DNA of 6,926 nt from Bacteroidales bacterium (lineage in GTDB: Bacteria > Bacteroidota > Bacteroidia > Bacteroidales > ML635J-15). A program made the translations under genes and the position numbers. Of the stretch, positions 1-6,543 are shown piece after piece (positions within the stretch are counted from its first letter, which is position 1; each line of letters begins with the position of its first letter). The notes under the pieces are model-generated. The model was not told the DNA's origin. It saw nothing but the letters and a program-made list of their open reading frames with translations, and made no database searches. The DNA lies in NCBI GenBank assembly GCA_017997855.1, contig JAGOEF010000083.1, positions 1 through 6,926 of the forward strand, written 5' to 3'.

Positions 1-127
1 AAATATAAGTAGTTTTTTTTTAAATGCAAAACAAATAAAAAGTAATGTGACTATTTTATTTTGAAAGAATTGTCAAAGAAGCAAAAAACCAGGTTCTACA
101 GGATTTTGTGTGAGACTTTATCGAGAT
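1..127. other. A/T-rich non-coding stretch before the repeat array
   Basis: This is strongly A/T-rich DNA with homopolymer tracts, for example a T run near position 13. I see no open frame with protein-like composition, no tRNA or rRNA character and no clear promoter. It may be the far end of an intergenic region whose left-hand gene lies outside the window. Confidence 0.6.
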
Positions 128-358
128 GACAACAGTAACTTTCTTCGTGACAGGGGGAACTTTCTCCACGACAGTGGAAACTTTCTCTGCGACATCGGGT
201 GTTTTATTTGCAACAATACGAGTTTTCTCCGCGACAATGCGTGTTTTCTCAGCAACAATGCGAGTTTTCTTCGCGACAATGCGAGTTTTCTCCGCGACAA
301 TGGGAGTTTTCTTCGTGACAACGGGAGTTTTCTTCGTGACAACGGGAACTTTCTCTGA
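128..358. repeat. Tandem array of eleven 21-bp units
   Basis: Eleven consecutive units, each exactly 21 bp, fill this span without an indel (128, 149, 170, 191, 212, 233, 254, 275, 296, 317 and 338 are unit starts). The consensus begins GACAAYGSGARY and ends TTTCTYCGY. Units 5-11 are close to one another, while units 1-4 are more diverged; unit 4 (191-211) is the most different. The positions TTT-T in the middle and AC-A near the start never vary. Central units can fold as a small hairpin: GCGAG, a TTTT loop, then CTCCGC with one bulged C. Because 21 is a multiple of three, several frames stay open across the array. The plus frame from GTG 110 encodes seven-residue repeats such as DNGSFLR, and a minus frame encodes repeats such as RRKLPLS. 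Neither resembles a protein family I recognise. It could be a minisatellite, a structured regulatory leader or, less likely, a repeat peptide gene. Confidence 0.93.
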
Positions 359-560
359 TTTCTTCGTTTGTTTCTATTTTTAAGTGCGTACTTTTTGGGG
401 ATAGAGTTAATTTTGACAAGATTGCTTTGTGGAGAACAAAAGCAACAACTTGAAATTAAAATGTAAGTTTGGCGCATAAGTAAGCGGGGCTTTGGATTGA
501 GCAAAAGGCTGTGAAGAAAGGAAATTGCGGTTATCGGAAATTTAGCTTAGTTTTACATGA
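359..560 (+). promoter_or_regulatory. Leader region of mutY with two TAnnTTTG boxes
   Basis: This stretch between the repeat array and mutY holds no convincing gene. Two perfect matches to the Bacteroidota -7 box TAnnTTTG lie on the plus strand: TAATTTTG at 408-415 and TAAGTTTG at 464-471. Neither has a TTTG or TTG at the usual distance (about 19-21 bp) upstream, so each is only half a promoter. Use of the second box would give a leader of roughly 80-85 nt before the assigned mutY start. No hairpin of note was seen. Confidence 0.3.
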
Positions 561-1679
561 TTGGCTTTGATTAAACAAGAATTCACAAATTTGGTTAGGC
601 TAAAAACAAATGCTTTGAGTTTTGCAAAAACAATATTTGACTGGTACGAAATGCATCGTCGTGATTTGCCATGGCGAAATACCCGCGACCCGTATCTGAT
701 CTGGCTGTCGGAGATTGTGCTTCAGCAAACCCGGGTGAATCAGGGAATTGGCTACTACGAAAGGCTTGTTAAGGCATATCCCGATGTATTGAGTCTGGCT
801 ACAGCCAAAGATGATGAAGTTTTTAAGCTTTGGGAAGGCCTGGGGTATTACAAGCGTGCTTTGATGATGCTTGGCACTGCCCGTGAAATTGTGAATAAGC
901 ACGGTGGCGTTTTCCCGGACACTGCTGCCGGGCTGCAAGCACTTAAGGGGATTGGCGGATATACGTCGGCAGCCGTTGCATCGTTTGCCTTCGGGGAGGC
1001 GGTTATATGTGTGGATGGCAATGTGAAAAGGGTGGCTTCGCGGTACTTTGGCATCGAATCGCTGTATGGTTCTGCCGGGTTTGAGGATGAGGTACGAAAG
1101 CATTTAATGCAGGTTTTCGATTGCGGTAACCCGGCATTGTTCAATCAGGCAATCATGGAGTTTGGAGCACTGCAGTGTAAACCGAAACCGGAATGCAGCA
1201 GTTGTCCTTTTGCAGGCGAATGCTATGCTTATAGCCGCGGAAAGCAACGAACATTGCCCTTTAAAGCTGAAAAAAAGAAAGTAAGCACACGTTATTTTAA
1301 TTATTTCGTTTTGTTTAGCAGCGATGACAAAACTTTGGTAAAGAAGCGATCGGGCAATGATATCTGGAACGGTTTGTTTGAGTTTCCGATGTGTGAAACC
1401 AGTAATAAGTTTGAAAATCACATACCCTGGCCCGAAGGTATAGGCGACATTTCGGGCGATATCATTGAATCGGTTGTGTTTGATGCGGCACCGCATAAGC
1501 TGACCCACCGCACGATTGAAGCCCGGTTCCGGGTTATCAGGCTGAAAAATGATTTTAACAGCATGAATTTGGCTAACTATCAAGTAATTGATTTGACCCA
1601 ACTGGAACGTATTGCCATGCCTAGGTTGCTGGGCAGGTATATCGAGCGGATTAAATTACTCGGGCTGGGTGCAGGTTGA
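561..1679 (+). CDS. mutY: A/G-specific adenine DNA glycosylase MutY
   Basis: This enzyme removes adenine mispaired with 8-oxoguanine or guanine, the first step of base excision repair that prevents G-to-T mutations. The HhH-GPD fold spans about residues 20-200: the catalytic Glu51 lies in WLSEIVLQQTRV, the helix-hairpin-helix is LKGIGGYTSAA (128-138), and the catalytic Asp152 is in VDGNVKRVASR. Four cysteines (206, 212, 215, 221) form the iron-sulfur loop, with spacing C-X5-C-X2-C-X5-C; the family norm is X6 for the first gap. The C-terminal part (about 240-365) is the NUDIX-like 8-oxoG recognition domain, with HKLTHRT at 312-318. The frame has no ATG before codon 31, which is too late to be the start, so translation must begin at a rare codon: TTG 561, directly after a stop, or TTG 615, which fits the usual N-terminus better (LSFAKTIFDWYE). 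The length of 372 or 354 aa is normal. It converges with the minus-strand sugar transferase gene. Confidence 0.96.
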   Translation: MALIKQEFTNLVRLKTNALSFAKTIFDWYEMHRRDLPWRNTRDPYLIWLSEIVLQQTRVNQGIGYYERLVKAYPDVLSLATAKDDEVFKLWEGLGYYKRALMMLGTAREIVNKHGGVFPDTAAGLQALKGIGGYTSAAVASFAFGEAVICVDGNVKRVASRYFGIESLYGSAGFEDEVRKHLMQVFDCGNPALFNQAIMEFGALQCKPKPECSSCPFAGECYAYSRGKQRTLPFKAEKKKVSTRYFNYFVLFSSDDKTLVKKRSGNDIWNGLFEFPMCETSNKFENHIPWPEGIGDISGDIIESVVFDAAPHKLTHRTIEARFRVIRLKNDFNSMNLANYQVIDLTQLERIAMPRLLGRYIERIKLLGLGAG

Positions 1680-1741
1680 GTTGTCGAAGTACCACGGGCA
1701 AGGCGACAATGGATAAAAAAGATTACCTTAACACCATTCAG
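1680..1741. other. Convergent intergenic gap between mutY and the sugar transferase gene
   Basis: Both flanking genes end here. On the minus strand, the stop codon of the sugar transferase lies in a weak inverted repeat (arms 1728-1732 and 1741-1745, TTAAC/GTTAA). Seven bases further on there is a run of six T (1715-1720), a poor but possible intrinsic terminator. A second inverted repeat (TTGTCG 1681-1686 with CGACAA 1704-1709) has no T run on its plus-strand 3' side. Confidence 0.25.
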
Positions 1742-3157
1742 TTAAATTCCTTTGCCCTGAAATATAATTTTGACGGTGTAAATCAGGATTTTAAAGTCCA
1801 CAAATAAGGACATATTTTCGATGTAGATAATGTCGTATTTAAGGCGTTCCACCATTTGTTGCACATTTTCGGCGTAACCATATTTTACCTGCCCCCAGGA
1901 GGTGACACCGGGGCGAACATTGAGGAGGTGCCGGTAGTGGGGTGCAATGGCAACAATCTGATCGATGAAATACTGGCGTTCGGGACGCGGACCTACAAGC
2001 GACATATCGCCTTTAACCACATTGAAAAACTGCGGGAGCTCATCGAGGCGGGTTTTGCGCATGAATTTACCGAAGTTGGTAACCCGGTTATCAGCTTTGC
2101 TGCTTAATTCCGGACCATTGCGTTCGGCATTTTTCACCATCGAACGGAATTTATATATGGTGAATGGTTTACCATTACGACCTATTCGTTCGTGGCTGTA
2201 GATAATCGGTCCCGGTGAGGAAAGCTTCACTCCAATGGCGAGTCCCAGATACAGGGGAGACAATATAAGCAGGGCCAGAAGACTCAGCGTCACATCTATC
2301 CAACGTTTTGCATGTTGCTGCCATACGGGCATCAGGTTATGGTGTATCTGAAGGAGTGGAATACCTAAAATGGCATTCATTCTTACTTTGCCAATTAAAA
2401 TATCGTACATGTCGGGTAATACTTTTACATCGACTTTAAGACCGATAAGCTGATTGATAATATTTTTGATAGTACCGTGTTCTCGGGACTCAAGTGCAAT
2501 TACCACCTCTTCGACTTTGTATTCGGTGATTTTGTTCCTGATGTCTTTAATTGTTCCCAGGTGAGGCAGGTATTTTTCAAGCATCAGCATTTCTTTCTCA
2601 TCAACACTGGCAAAACCCACAAACTTGAACCCTGACGACAGTTTCAGTGCCTCCATTTCCTTATAGAGTTTCACAGCCTTACGGCCCGAACCAACCATCA
2701 GGGTATTGAAACCCAGCTTACGGTTATGAATCCGGTGGTTTGTAATGGTGGTAATGAATACGCGCGGAATATAGGTAAACCCGAACTGAAGTCCAAGATA
2801 TGCCAGAAGAATGGTATAGTATTGTTTGTAGTTACCCACCCAGTCGTCGAGCATAAGAAGGAAAAACAGAATCACGACCCCAATCAGGGTTGTGAAAAAA
2901 GTCTGTCCCAATTCCTGAAGCCTCGATTTGCGCAACGGGTTACGGTAATATCCGCTAAGCAAGTGAAGAACAACCCAAAAAACAGGAATTAGACTCAGAC
3001 CAAGAATAAACTCATCGCTGATTTCGAAAGGAATATTGTAACCAAATTTTACAGGTTCGATATATTTTTTACGAAACAAATACAGCAGATAATACGACGC
3101 TGCTGCTGCGAGCATGTCGAATGCAATGTATTTTATTCGTTGTATCGAGCGGTTCAT
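1742..3157 (-). CDS. Undecaprenyl-phosphate sugar phosphotransferase (polyisoprenyl phosphoglycosyl transferase, WbaP/WcaJ type)
   Basis: This membrane enzyme moves a sugar-1-phosphate from a nucleotide-sugar to undecaprenyl phosphate, the first step in building exopolysaccharide, capsule or O-antigen repeat units. The 471 aa show the full long-form architecture. Four hydrophobic segments lie near residues 8-27, 50-71, 87-104 and 113-134. A Rossmann-like domain follows, starting at LMVGSGRKA (153-161). The membrane-embedded hairpin is near 286-311, and the catalytic domain fills the rest. Key residues are the Asp372-Glu373 pair in TRLDELPQFFNV, the KFRSM motif (336-340) and VGPRPE (388-393). 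The C-terminus, with WGQVKYGYAENV and YDIIYIENMS, is typical of Bacteroidota members. The ATG is 2 bp after the stop of the lipoprotein gene, so the two are likely co-translated. The sugar used cannot be read from sequence; glucose- or galactose-1-phosphate is common in this family. Confidence 0.94.
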   Translation of the reverse strand: MNRSIQRIKYIAFDMLAAAASYYLLYLFRKKYIEPVKFGYNIPFEISDEFILGLSLIPVFWVVLHLLSGYYRNPLRKSRLQELGQTFFTTLIGVVILFFLLMLDDWVGNYKQYYTILLAYLGLQFGFTYIPRVFITTITNHRIHNRKLGFNTLMVGSGRKAVKLYKEMEALKLSSGFKFVGFASVDEKEMLMLEKYLPHLGTIKDIRNKITEYKVEEVVIALESREHGTIKNIINQLIGLKVDVKVLPDMYDILIGKVRMNAILGIPLLQIHHNLMPVWQQHAKRWIDVTLSLLALLILSPLYLGLAIGVKLSSPGPIIYSHERIGRNGKPFTIYKFRSMVKNAERNGPELSSKADNRVTNFGKFMRKTRLDELPQFFNVVKGDMSLVGPRPERQYFIDQIVAIAPHYRHLLNVRPGVTSWGQVKYGYAENVQQMVERLKYDIIYIENMSLFVDFKILIYTVKIIFQGKGI

Positions 3158-3159
3158 CG

Positions 3160-4023
3160 TCAGTAAATTAGTTTTACATTATCAATAAACACCCGGGTTG
3201 TATCGTTGAGGCTCTCGTCGGAATGAGTACAAGTGTAATACAGCCTGAAATCGTATGCCTGACTGTTCGAGGTAATTGCGTTTGCCAGACTTATATAAAT
3301 GGTTTTATAGGTATCGGTAGGATTGAATGTAATAATAGGAACTCTGACTTCGACATCGGTTCCTCCATTATATTTACGGGCAAATACCCCGAAAGTAAAG
3401 TAATCGTTGTTTTTAAATGTCATTTCGAGAAACACGTTTTTCCCATAAGGCAATTCGTACAAATCGGTTGAGCGGCATTCGAACACATCGCGTACTGAAT
3501 CGAGGGCAAAAAACATTGAATTCCCTTCGAAAGCCTCATTTCCCGAAACCAGATTAATCGAAGTGTCGCTCTGGGCACTCACAGCGAAAACTATTCCCAA
3601 ATCCTCGAAATCTTCTTTAACCACAAAATTCACATCCTGATATTCGAATTGCGGTGTAAGACGCAACACTTCGCCGGGAGTAAGGGTTGTATCGATTGTA
3701 TATTTTGTGTAAAATGGATAAACCACCCTACTGGCAGCAACACCATTGTTTTTAATACCCGCCTGGATAACAACAGATTTAGTACCTGCGGCAAGAACAG
3801 GGATAGAGAATGGCATTTCGAAAACGCCAACCAATTTACCATCGACATAAATCCATGCATCGGAAATATTGTGAGCATTACTGCCCTGCAGATCGTAGTT
3901 GGTAACTAGTACCGCTGAATCGGAAGCAATATATGCCGGTATTTCCTCTTCAGGATTAATTATATCGCAGGCTACGAAAAGGCTGAGAGAAAAAACCGAC
4001 AGAAAAAATAAAAATAACCTCAT
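3160..4023 (-). CDS. Conserved hypothetical lipoprotein of Bacteroidota type
   Basis: The 287-aa product starts with a lipoprotein signal: MRLF, a hydrophobic core, then LFVAC with the lipidated Cys19. The residues after it (DIINPEEE) are acidic, which in Bacteroidota can favour outer-membrane surface export, though no exact export motif is evident. No enzyme signature is visible. About residues 35-120 look like a beta-rich domain with NISDAWIYVDGKLVGVFEMP (52-71) and a GIKNNG..RVVYPFY stretch. About residues 130-287 look like a second beta-sandwich ending in FIDNVKLIY, the style of ending seen in carbohydrate-binding-like jelly-roll domains. I recall similar unnamed lipoproteins in Bacteroidales but know no function. 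The 2-bp spacing to the sugar transferase suggests a shared role in surface polysaccharide assembly or anchoring (inference). The ATG at 4023 is the natural start, placing the signal peptide at the very N-terminus. Confidence 0.85.
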   Translation of the reverse strand: MRLFLFFLSVFSLSLFVACDIINPEEEIPAYIASDSAVLVTNYDLQGSNAHNISDAWIYVDGKLVGVFEMPFSIPVLAAGTKSVVIQAGIKNNGVAASRVVYPFYTKYTIDTTLTPGEVLRLTPQFEYQDVNFVVKEDFEDLGIVFAVSAQSDTSINLVSGNEAFEGNSMFFALDSVRDVFECRSTDLYELPYGKNVFLEMTFKNNDYFTFGVFARKYNGGTDVEVRVPIITFNPTDTYKTIYISLANAITSNSQAYDFRLYYTCTHSDESLNDTTRVFIDNVKLIY

Positions 4024-4066
4024 TACAACTTCGTTAACAGCTTAAATGATACAACGTGTTCATTGC

Positions 4067-4111
4067 TGAATTATTGCCGGCAAAATTAAAATTTATATGG
4101 AAATAATTCAA
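4067..4111 (-). promoter_or_regulatory. Candidate promoter of the lipoprotein-sugar transferase pair, framed by an inverted repeat
   Basis: Read on the minus strand, TAATTTTG (4088-4081) matches the Bacteroidota -7 box TAnnTTTG exactly. TTG (4111-4109) sits 20 bp upstream, the expected place of the -33 element, though it lacks the first T of TTTG. This predicts an RNA start near 4073-4075 and a leader of about 50 nt. A perfect 9-bp inverted repeat, TGAATTATT (4067-4075) and AATAATTCA (4102-4110), brackets the -7 box, and a 10-bp palindrome TTGCCGGCAA (4074-4083) overlaps its downstream end. The -33 side overlaps the stop codon of the upstream dehydrogenase-like gene. The arms could be an operator or an RNA stem from readthrough transcripts. 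Confidence 0.4.
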
Positions 4112-5049
4112 TGAGAAACCAATTTAAGTTTTTCGGCAATAACCTGTGTTACCGAAAATGTACGCATCATGGTTTCGACATCCACTTCGGGAACAGTATT
4201 TTTAACAATTGAATCGGCAAAAGCCTTGATACTGCTAAATTGTCGGCTACCGCCCCAAATCGGAATTGGGTCACACACTATGTCGCCTTTCTGGCTGCTA
4301 AACAAGCCTACATCGGATAATTCAGATTTTTTTCGGGCTACAAAAGCCTGATGGTTAAGCAGGTCGGCATAGATATAATGGTTGTTCTGATAAAATGACA
4401 TTTCGTTGGAGGCATCGGTACCAATGCGACCCGCATGAAACTGTGCCACACATTTATTATTAAATTCGATTCGGGTATTGATGATATCGGGGCTTGTTCT
4501 GTCGATGCTCACCGATGTTGCAGTAACAGATTTGATTTCGGACTGCACCAGGCTAAGCACCAGATCGATATCGTGAAGTAAAATGTCGTGTAACACCGAA
4601 ATCTGTTTTTTAGCATCAAAAGGGGTAACATGATTCGACACTATGAGCCTTGGATTTTTTACAAACGGCCGAACCGCCCTGAAAACCAAATTGTATCGGT
4701 TGTCGAAACTAGGCTGCACTTTTACATCCGCTTCATCAATCATATTCATCAAACGACTGGCCTCGGTGCGGCTGAAAAAGTGGGTTGGTTCAAAAAGAAC
4801 ATGCTTCGAGTTGCGCACTAAATTTTCGATATGCTCGGGCGATGACATGGGCGATAAAGCAATTACGGCATCCACATCGCGTATGAGTGTTTCGGAGTCG
4901 AAGAATGATACCGGAGACCCTGAGGAGGACACAGATCTATTTCCGGCAGGATCGAAAAAACCAACGAGTTTAATTTCACCCACATCGCGAATATTGCTGG
5001 CTATGGACTTACATACCTGCTCATCACCCAAAATACCGGTACGAATCAT
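4108..5049 (-). CDS. Gfo/Idh/MocA-family oxidoreductase-like protein with degenerate motifs
   Basis: The fold matches NAD(P)-dependent sugar dehydrogenases of the Gfo/Idh/MocA group: an N-terminal Rossmann domain (MIRTGILGD, GFFDP, AVIALSP) and a C-terminal beta-sheet domain. The central block HDILLHDIDLVLSLV (154-168) keeps the D-x3-H pair (Asp155, His159). It resembles the Bacteroidota proteins akin to UDP-GlcNAc 3-dehydrogenase (GnnA), as does TSPDIINTRIEFNNKCVAQF. Several expected residues are missing: the glycine-rich GxGxxG is GILGDEQV, the EKP lysine motif reads EPT (87-89), and the usual GHxxRFNP stretch is SFDNRYNL. It may be catalytically altered or inactive. ATG 5049 was chosen because the Rossmann strand should start at the N-terminus, giving 313 aa. 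An in-frame ATG at 5115 would add 22 residues of no recognisable domain. The gene sits 84 bp upstream of the lipoprotein gene, so an envelope-sugar role is plausible but unproven. Confidence 0.85.
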   Translation of the reverse strand: MIRTGILGDEQVCKSIASNIRDVGEIKLVGFFDPAGNRSVSSSGSPVSFFDSETLIRDVDAVIALSPMSSPEHIENLVRNSKHVLFEPTHFFSRTEASRLMNMIDEADVKVQPSFDNRYNLVFRAVRPFVKNPRLIVSNHVTPFDAKKQISVLHDILLHDIDLVLSLVQSEIKSVTATSVSIDRTSPDIINTRIEFNNKCVAQFHAGRIGTDASNEMSFYQNNHYIYADLLNHQAFVARKKSELSDVGLFSSQKGDIVCDPIPIWGGSRQFSSIKAFADSIVKNTVPEVDVETMMRTFSVTQVIAEKLKLVSH

Positions 5050-5206
5050 TGCTTTTTGGTTTTGCGTAAAAATACTGCGAATAGTATCGGACTCGTTGCA
5101 GTCAACAAACAACATATTAACCCCAACGTGTTAATATACTGTATGTCAAAATATTCAAGCAGTTAAATAATGCATTACTCAAGCCGGTAAAATGCAATTT
5201 CAATGA
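5050..5206 (-). promoter_or_regulatory. Gap between purA and the dehydrogenase-like gene
   Basis: This gap probably carries the start signals of the dehydrogenase-like gene. On the minus strand, TTTG (5109-5106), 19 bp, then TACTATTC (5086-5079) is an imperfect match to the -33/-7 pattern. It would place the RNA start just upstream of ATG 5049 and inside the longer possible reading frame. A small inverted repeat TTAAC/GTTAA (5118-5122 and 5130-5134, approximate) lies near ATG 5115. No convincing purA terminator hairpin was found. Confidence 0.2.
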
Positions 5207-6469
5207 TTATTTCAAGCGTAGCGTCTGTGTCCTGTCTGGCCCGGTCGAAAGCAGGCTGATTTTTACTCCTGTTTCTTTCTGAATAAAATCAATGTATTGA
5301 ATCAATTCTGCCGGGATGGCTTCAACATCCTTCAAACTATCAATCGGGGTTTTCCAACCGGGTAGTTCCTGATAAACGGGTTCAATTGTTTTGGTGATAT
5401 CGTAAGGAATTTGATCAGAAATAAGTCCGTCAACTTTATATCCTGTACATATTCTAATTGTATCGAATTCATCGAGAACATCGGCTTTCATCATAAAAAG
5501 TTCGCTTACCCCATTAATCATTATGGAATACTTTAAGGCTACCAGATCGAGCCAGCCACAGCGACGGGGCCGACCCGTGGTGGAACCGAATTCGTGCCCA
5601 CGGCTGCGCATCAGTTCACCGGTTTCATTGTGAAGTTCAGTTGGGAAAGGGCCACTGCCTACGCGGGTACAATAGGCTTTAAATACGCCAAAAACATTAC
5701 CCACATTACGGGGTGAAATACCCAGCCCGGTGCATACACCTGCTGAACAAGTATTTGAAGAAGTAACAAAGGGATACGAGCCAAAATCGACGTCCAACAG
5801 AGTGCCCTGAGCACCTTCGGCCAGCATTGTTTTTCCCTGAGCAAGCCAATCGTTGACCGCGTATTCGCTATCGATGAACCGGAAACGCTTGATTGCTTCA
5901 ATTGCCCGGAACCATGCTATCTCTGCTTCGCTGTCAATTTCGAAACCGAGATTTTTCAGAATAAAACCATGTTGGTCGCGAAGCAGATTGAATTTCGAAA
6001 CAAAATCAGGAGATTCAATATCACCAATACGTAAGCCATTTCGCGCTACTTTATCGGTATAGGCCGGACCAATTCCCTTAAGTGTACTTCCAATTTTATT
6101 GCTACCCTTAGATTTTTCGAGGGCCGCATCCAATAATTTATGAGTGGGTAAAATGAGATGTGCTTTACGGCTGATAAACAGATTTCCGGATATATCACCG
6201 CCGATTTTTTCGGTAGCTGCAATTTCGTCGGCTAAACTTACCGGATCGATAACAACACCATTCCCGATAATATTTATGGTATCGCGATGAAAAATACCGG
6301 AAGGAATGGTGTGAAGCACATGCTTAATATTATTAAATTCAAGAGTATGTCCTGCATTTGGGCCACCCTGAAAACGGGCAACTACATCGTATTGCGAAGT
6401 AAGTACATCAACTACTTTACCTTTCCCTTCGTCGCCCCATTGCAAACCTAACAAAACATCTACATTCAT
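5207..6469 (-). CDS. purA: Adenylosuccinate synthetase
   Basis: This cytoplasmic enzyme joins IMP and aspartate using GTP to form adenylosuccinate, the committed step to AMP. The product is 420 aa, the normal bacterial length, and is complete. It starts MNVDVLLGLQWGDEGKGK with catalytic Asp13. His41 lies in GGPNAGHTL, and NIIGNGVVIDP spans 67-77. The IMP-contacting Arg143 is in DKVARNGLR, and LAEGAQGTLLDVDFG is at 216-230. The aspartate loop TTGRPRRCGW is at 297-306, and the guanine-site region KADVLDE is at 328-334. Asp13, His41 and Arg143 fall at the same numbers as in the E. coli enzyme, which supports ATG 6469 as the start. An in-frame TTG at 6490 would add seven residues (MTFNLPA) but lies inside the predicted promoter box. 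It follows the Fur-family gene on the same strand after 74 bp. Confidence 0.98.
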   Translation of the reverse strand: MNVDVLLGLQWGDEGKGKVVDVLTSQYDVVARFQGGPNAGHTLEFNNIKHVLHTIPSGIFHRDTINIIGNGVVIDPVSLADEIAATEKIGGDISGNLFISRKAHLILPTHKLLDAALEKSKGSNKIGSTLKGIGPAYTDKVARNGLRIGDIESPDFVSKFNLLRDQHGFILKNLGFEIDSEAEIAWFRAIEAIKRFRFIDSEYAVNDWLAQGKTMLAEGAQGTLLDVDFGSYPFVTSSNTCSAGVCTGLGISPRNVGNVFGVFKAYCTRVGSGPFPTELHNETGELMRSRGHEFGSTTGRPRRCGWLDLVALKYSIMINGVSELFMMKADVLDEFDTIRICTGYKVDGLISDQIPYDITKTIEPVYQELPGWKTPIDSLKDVEAIPAELIQYIDFIQKETGVKISLLSTGPDRTQTLRLK

Positions 6470-6543
6470 AGCAGGTAAATTAAACGTCAAAGATAATTGA
6501 TTCAGTGTTTCAAAGCCCTGTTGTTGAAAAGATATGAAAAAAA
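6470..6543 (-). promoter_or_regulatory. Candidate purA promoter in the gap after the Fur-family gene
   Basis: On the minus strand, TATCTTTG (6495-6488) matches TAnnTTTG exactly. A TTTG lies upstream at 6514-6511, giving a 15-bp spacer, shorter than the usual 19-21 bp. The RNA start would fall near 6480, leaving a short leader to ATG 6469. A run of seven T follows directly after the regulator's stop codon (6543-6537 on the minus strand) with only a 4-bp possible stem before it, so termination here is doubtful. Confidence 0.4.

Noticed and set aside
128..358. Array as CRISPR
   Set aside because: The units are contiguous with a 21-bp period; there are no unique spacers and no cas genes.
118..504. 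Minus-strand 128-codon frame as a gene
   Set aside because: It begins at TTG, its first part has no protein-like character, and its openness comes mostly from the 21-bp repeat. Highly basic RRKLPLS repeats match no family I know.
848..1601. Minus-strand frames within mutY
   Set aside because: They lie opposite a well-supported gene and show no domain or motif; the same holds for plus-strand frames opposite the minus-strand genes.
1681..1709. TTGTCG/CGACAA hairpin as mutY terminator
   Set aside because: The stem is 6 bp with a 17-nt loop and is followed by A-rich, not T-rich, plus-strand sequence.
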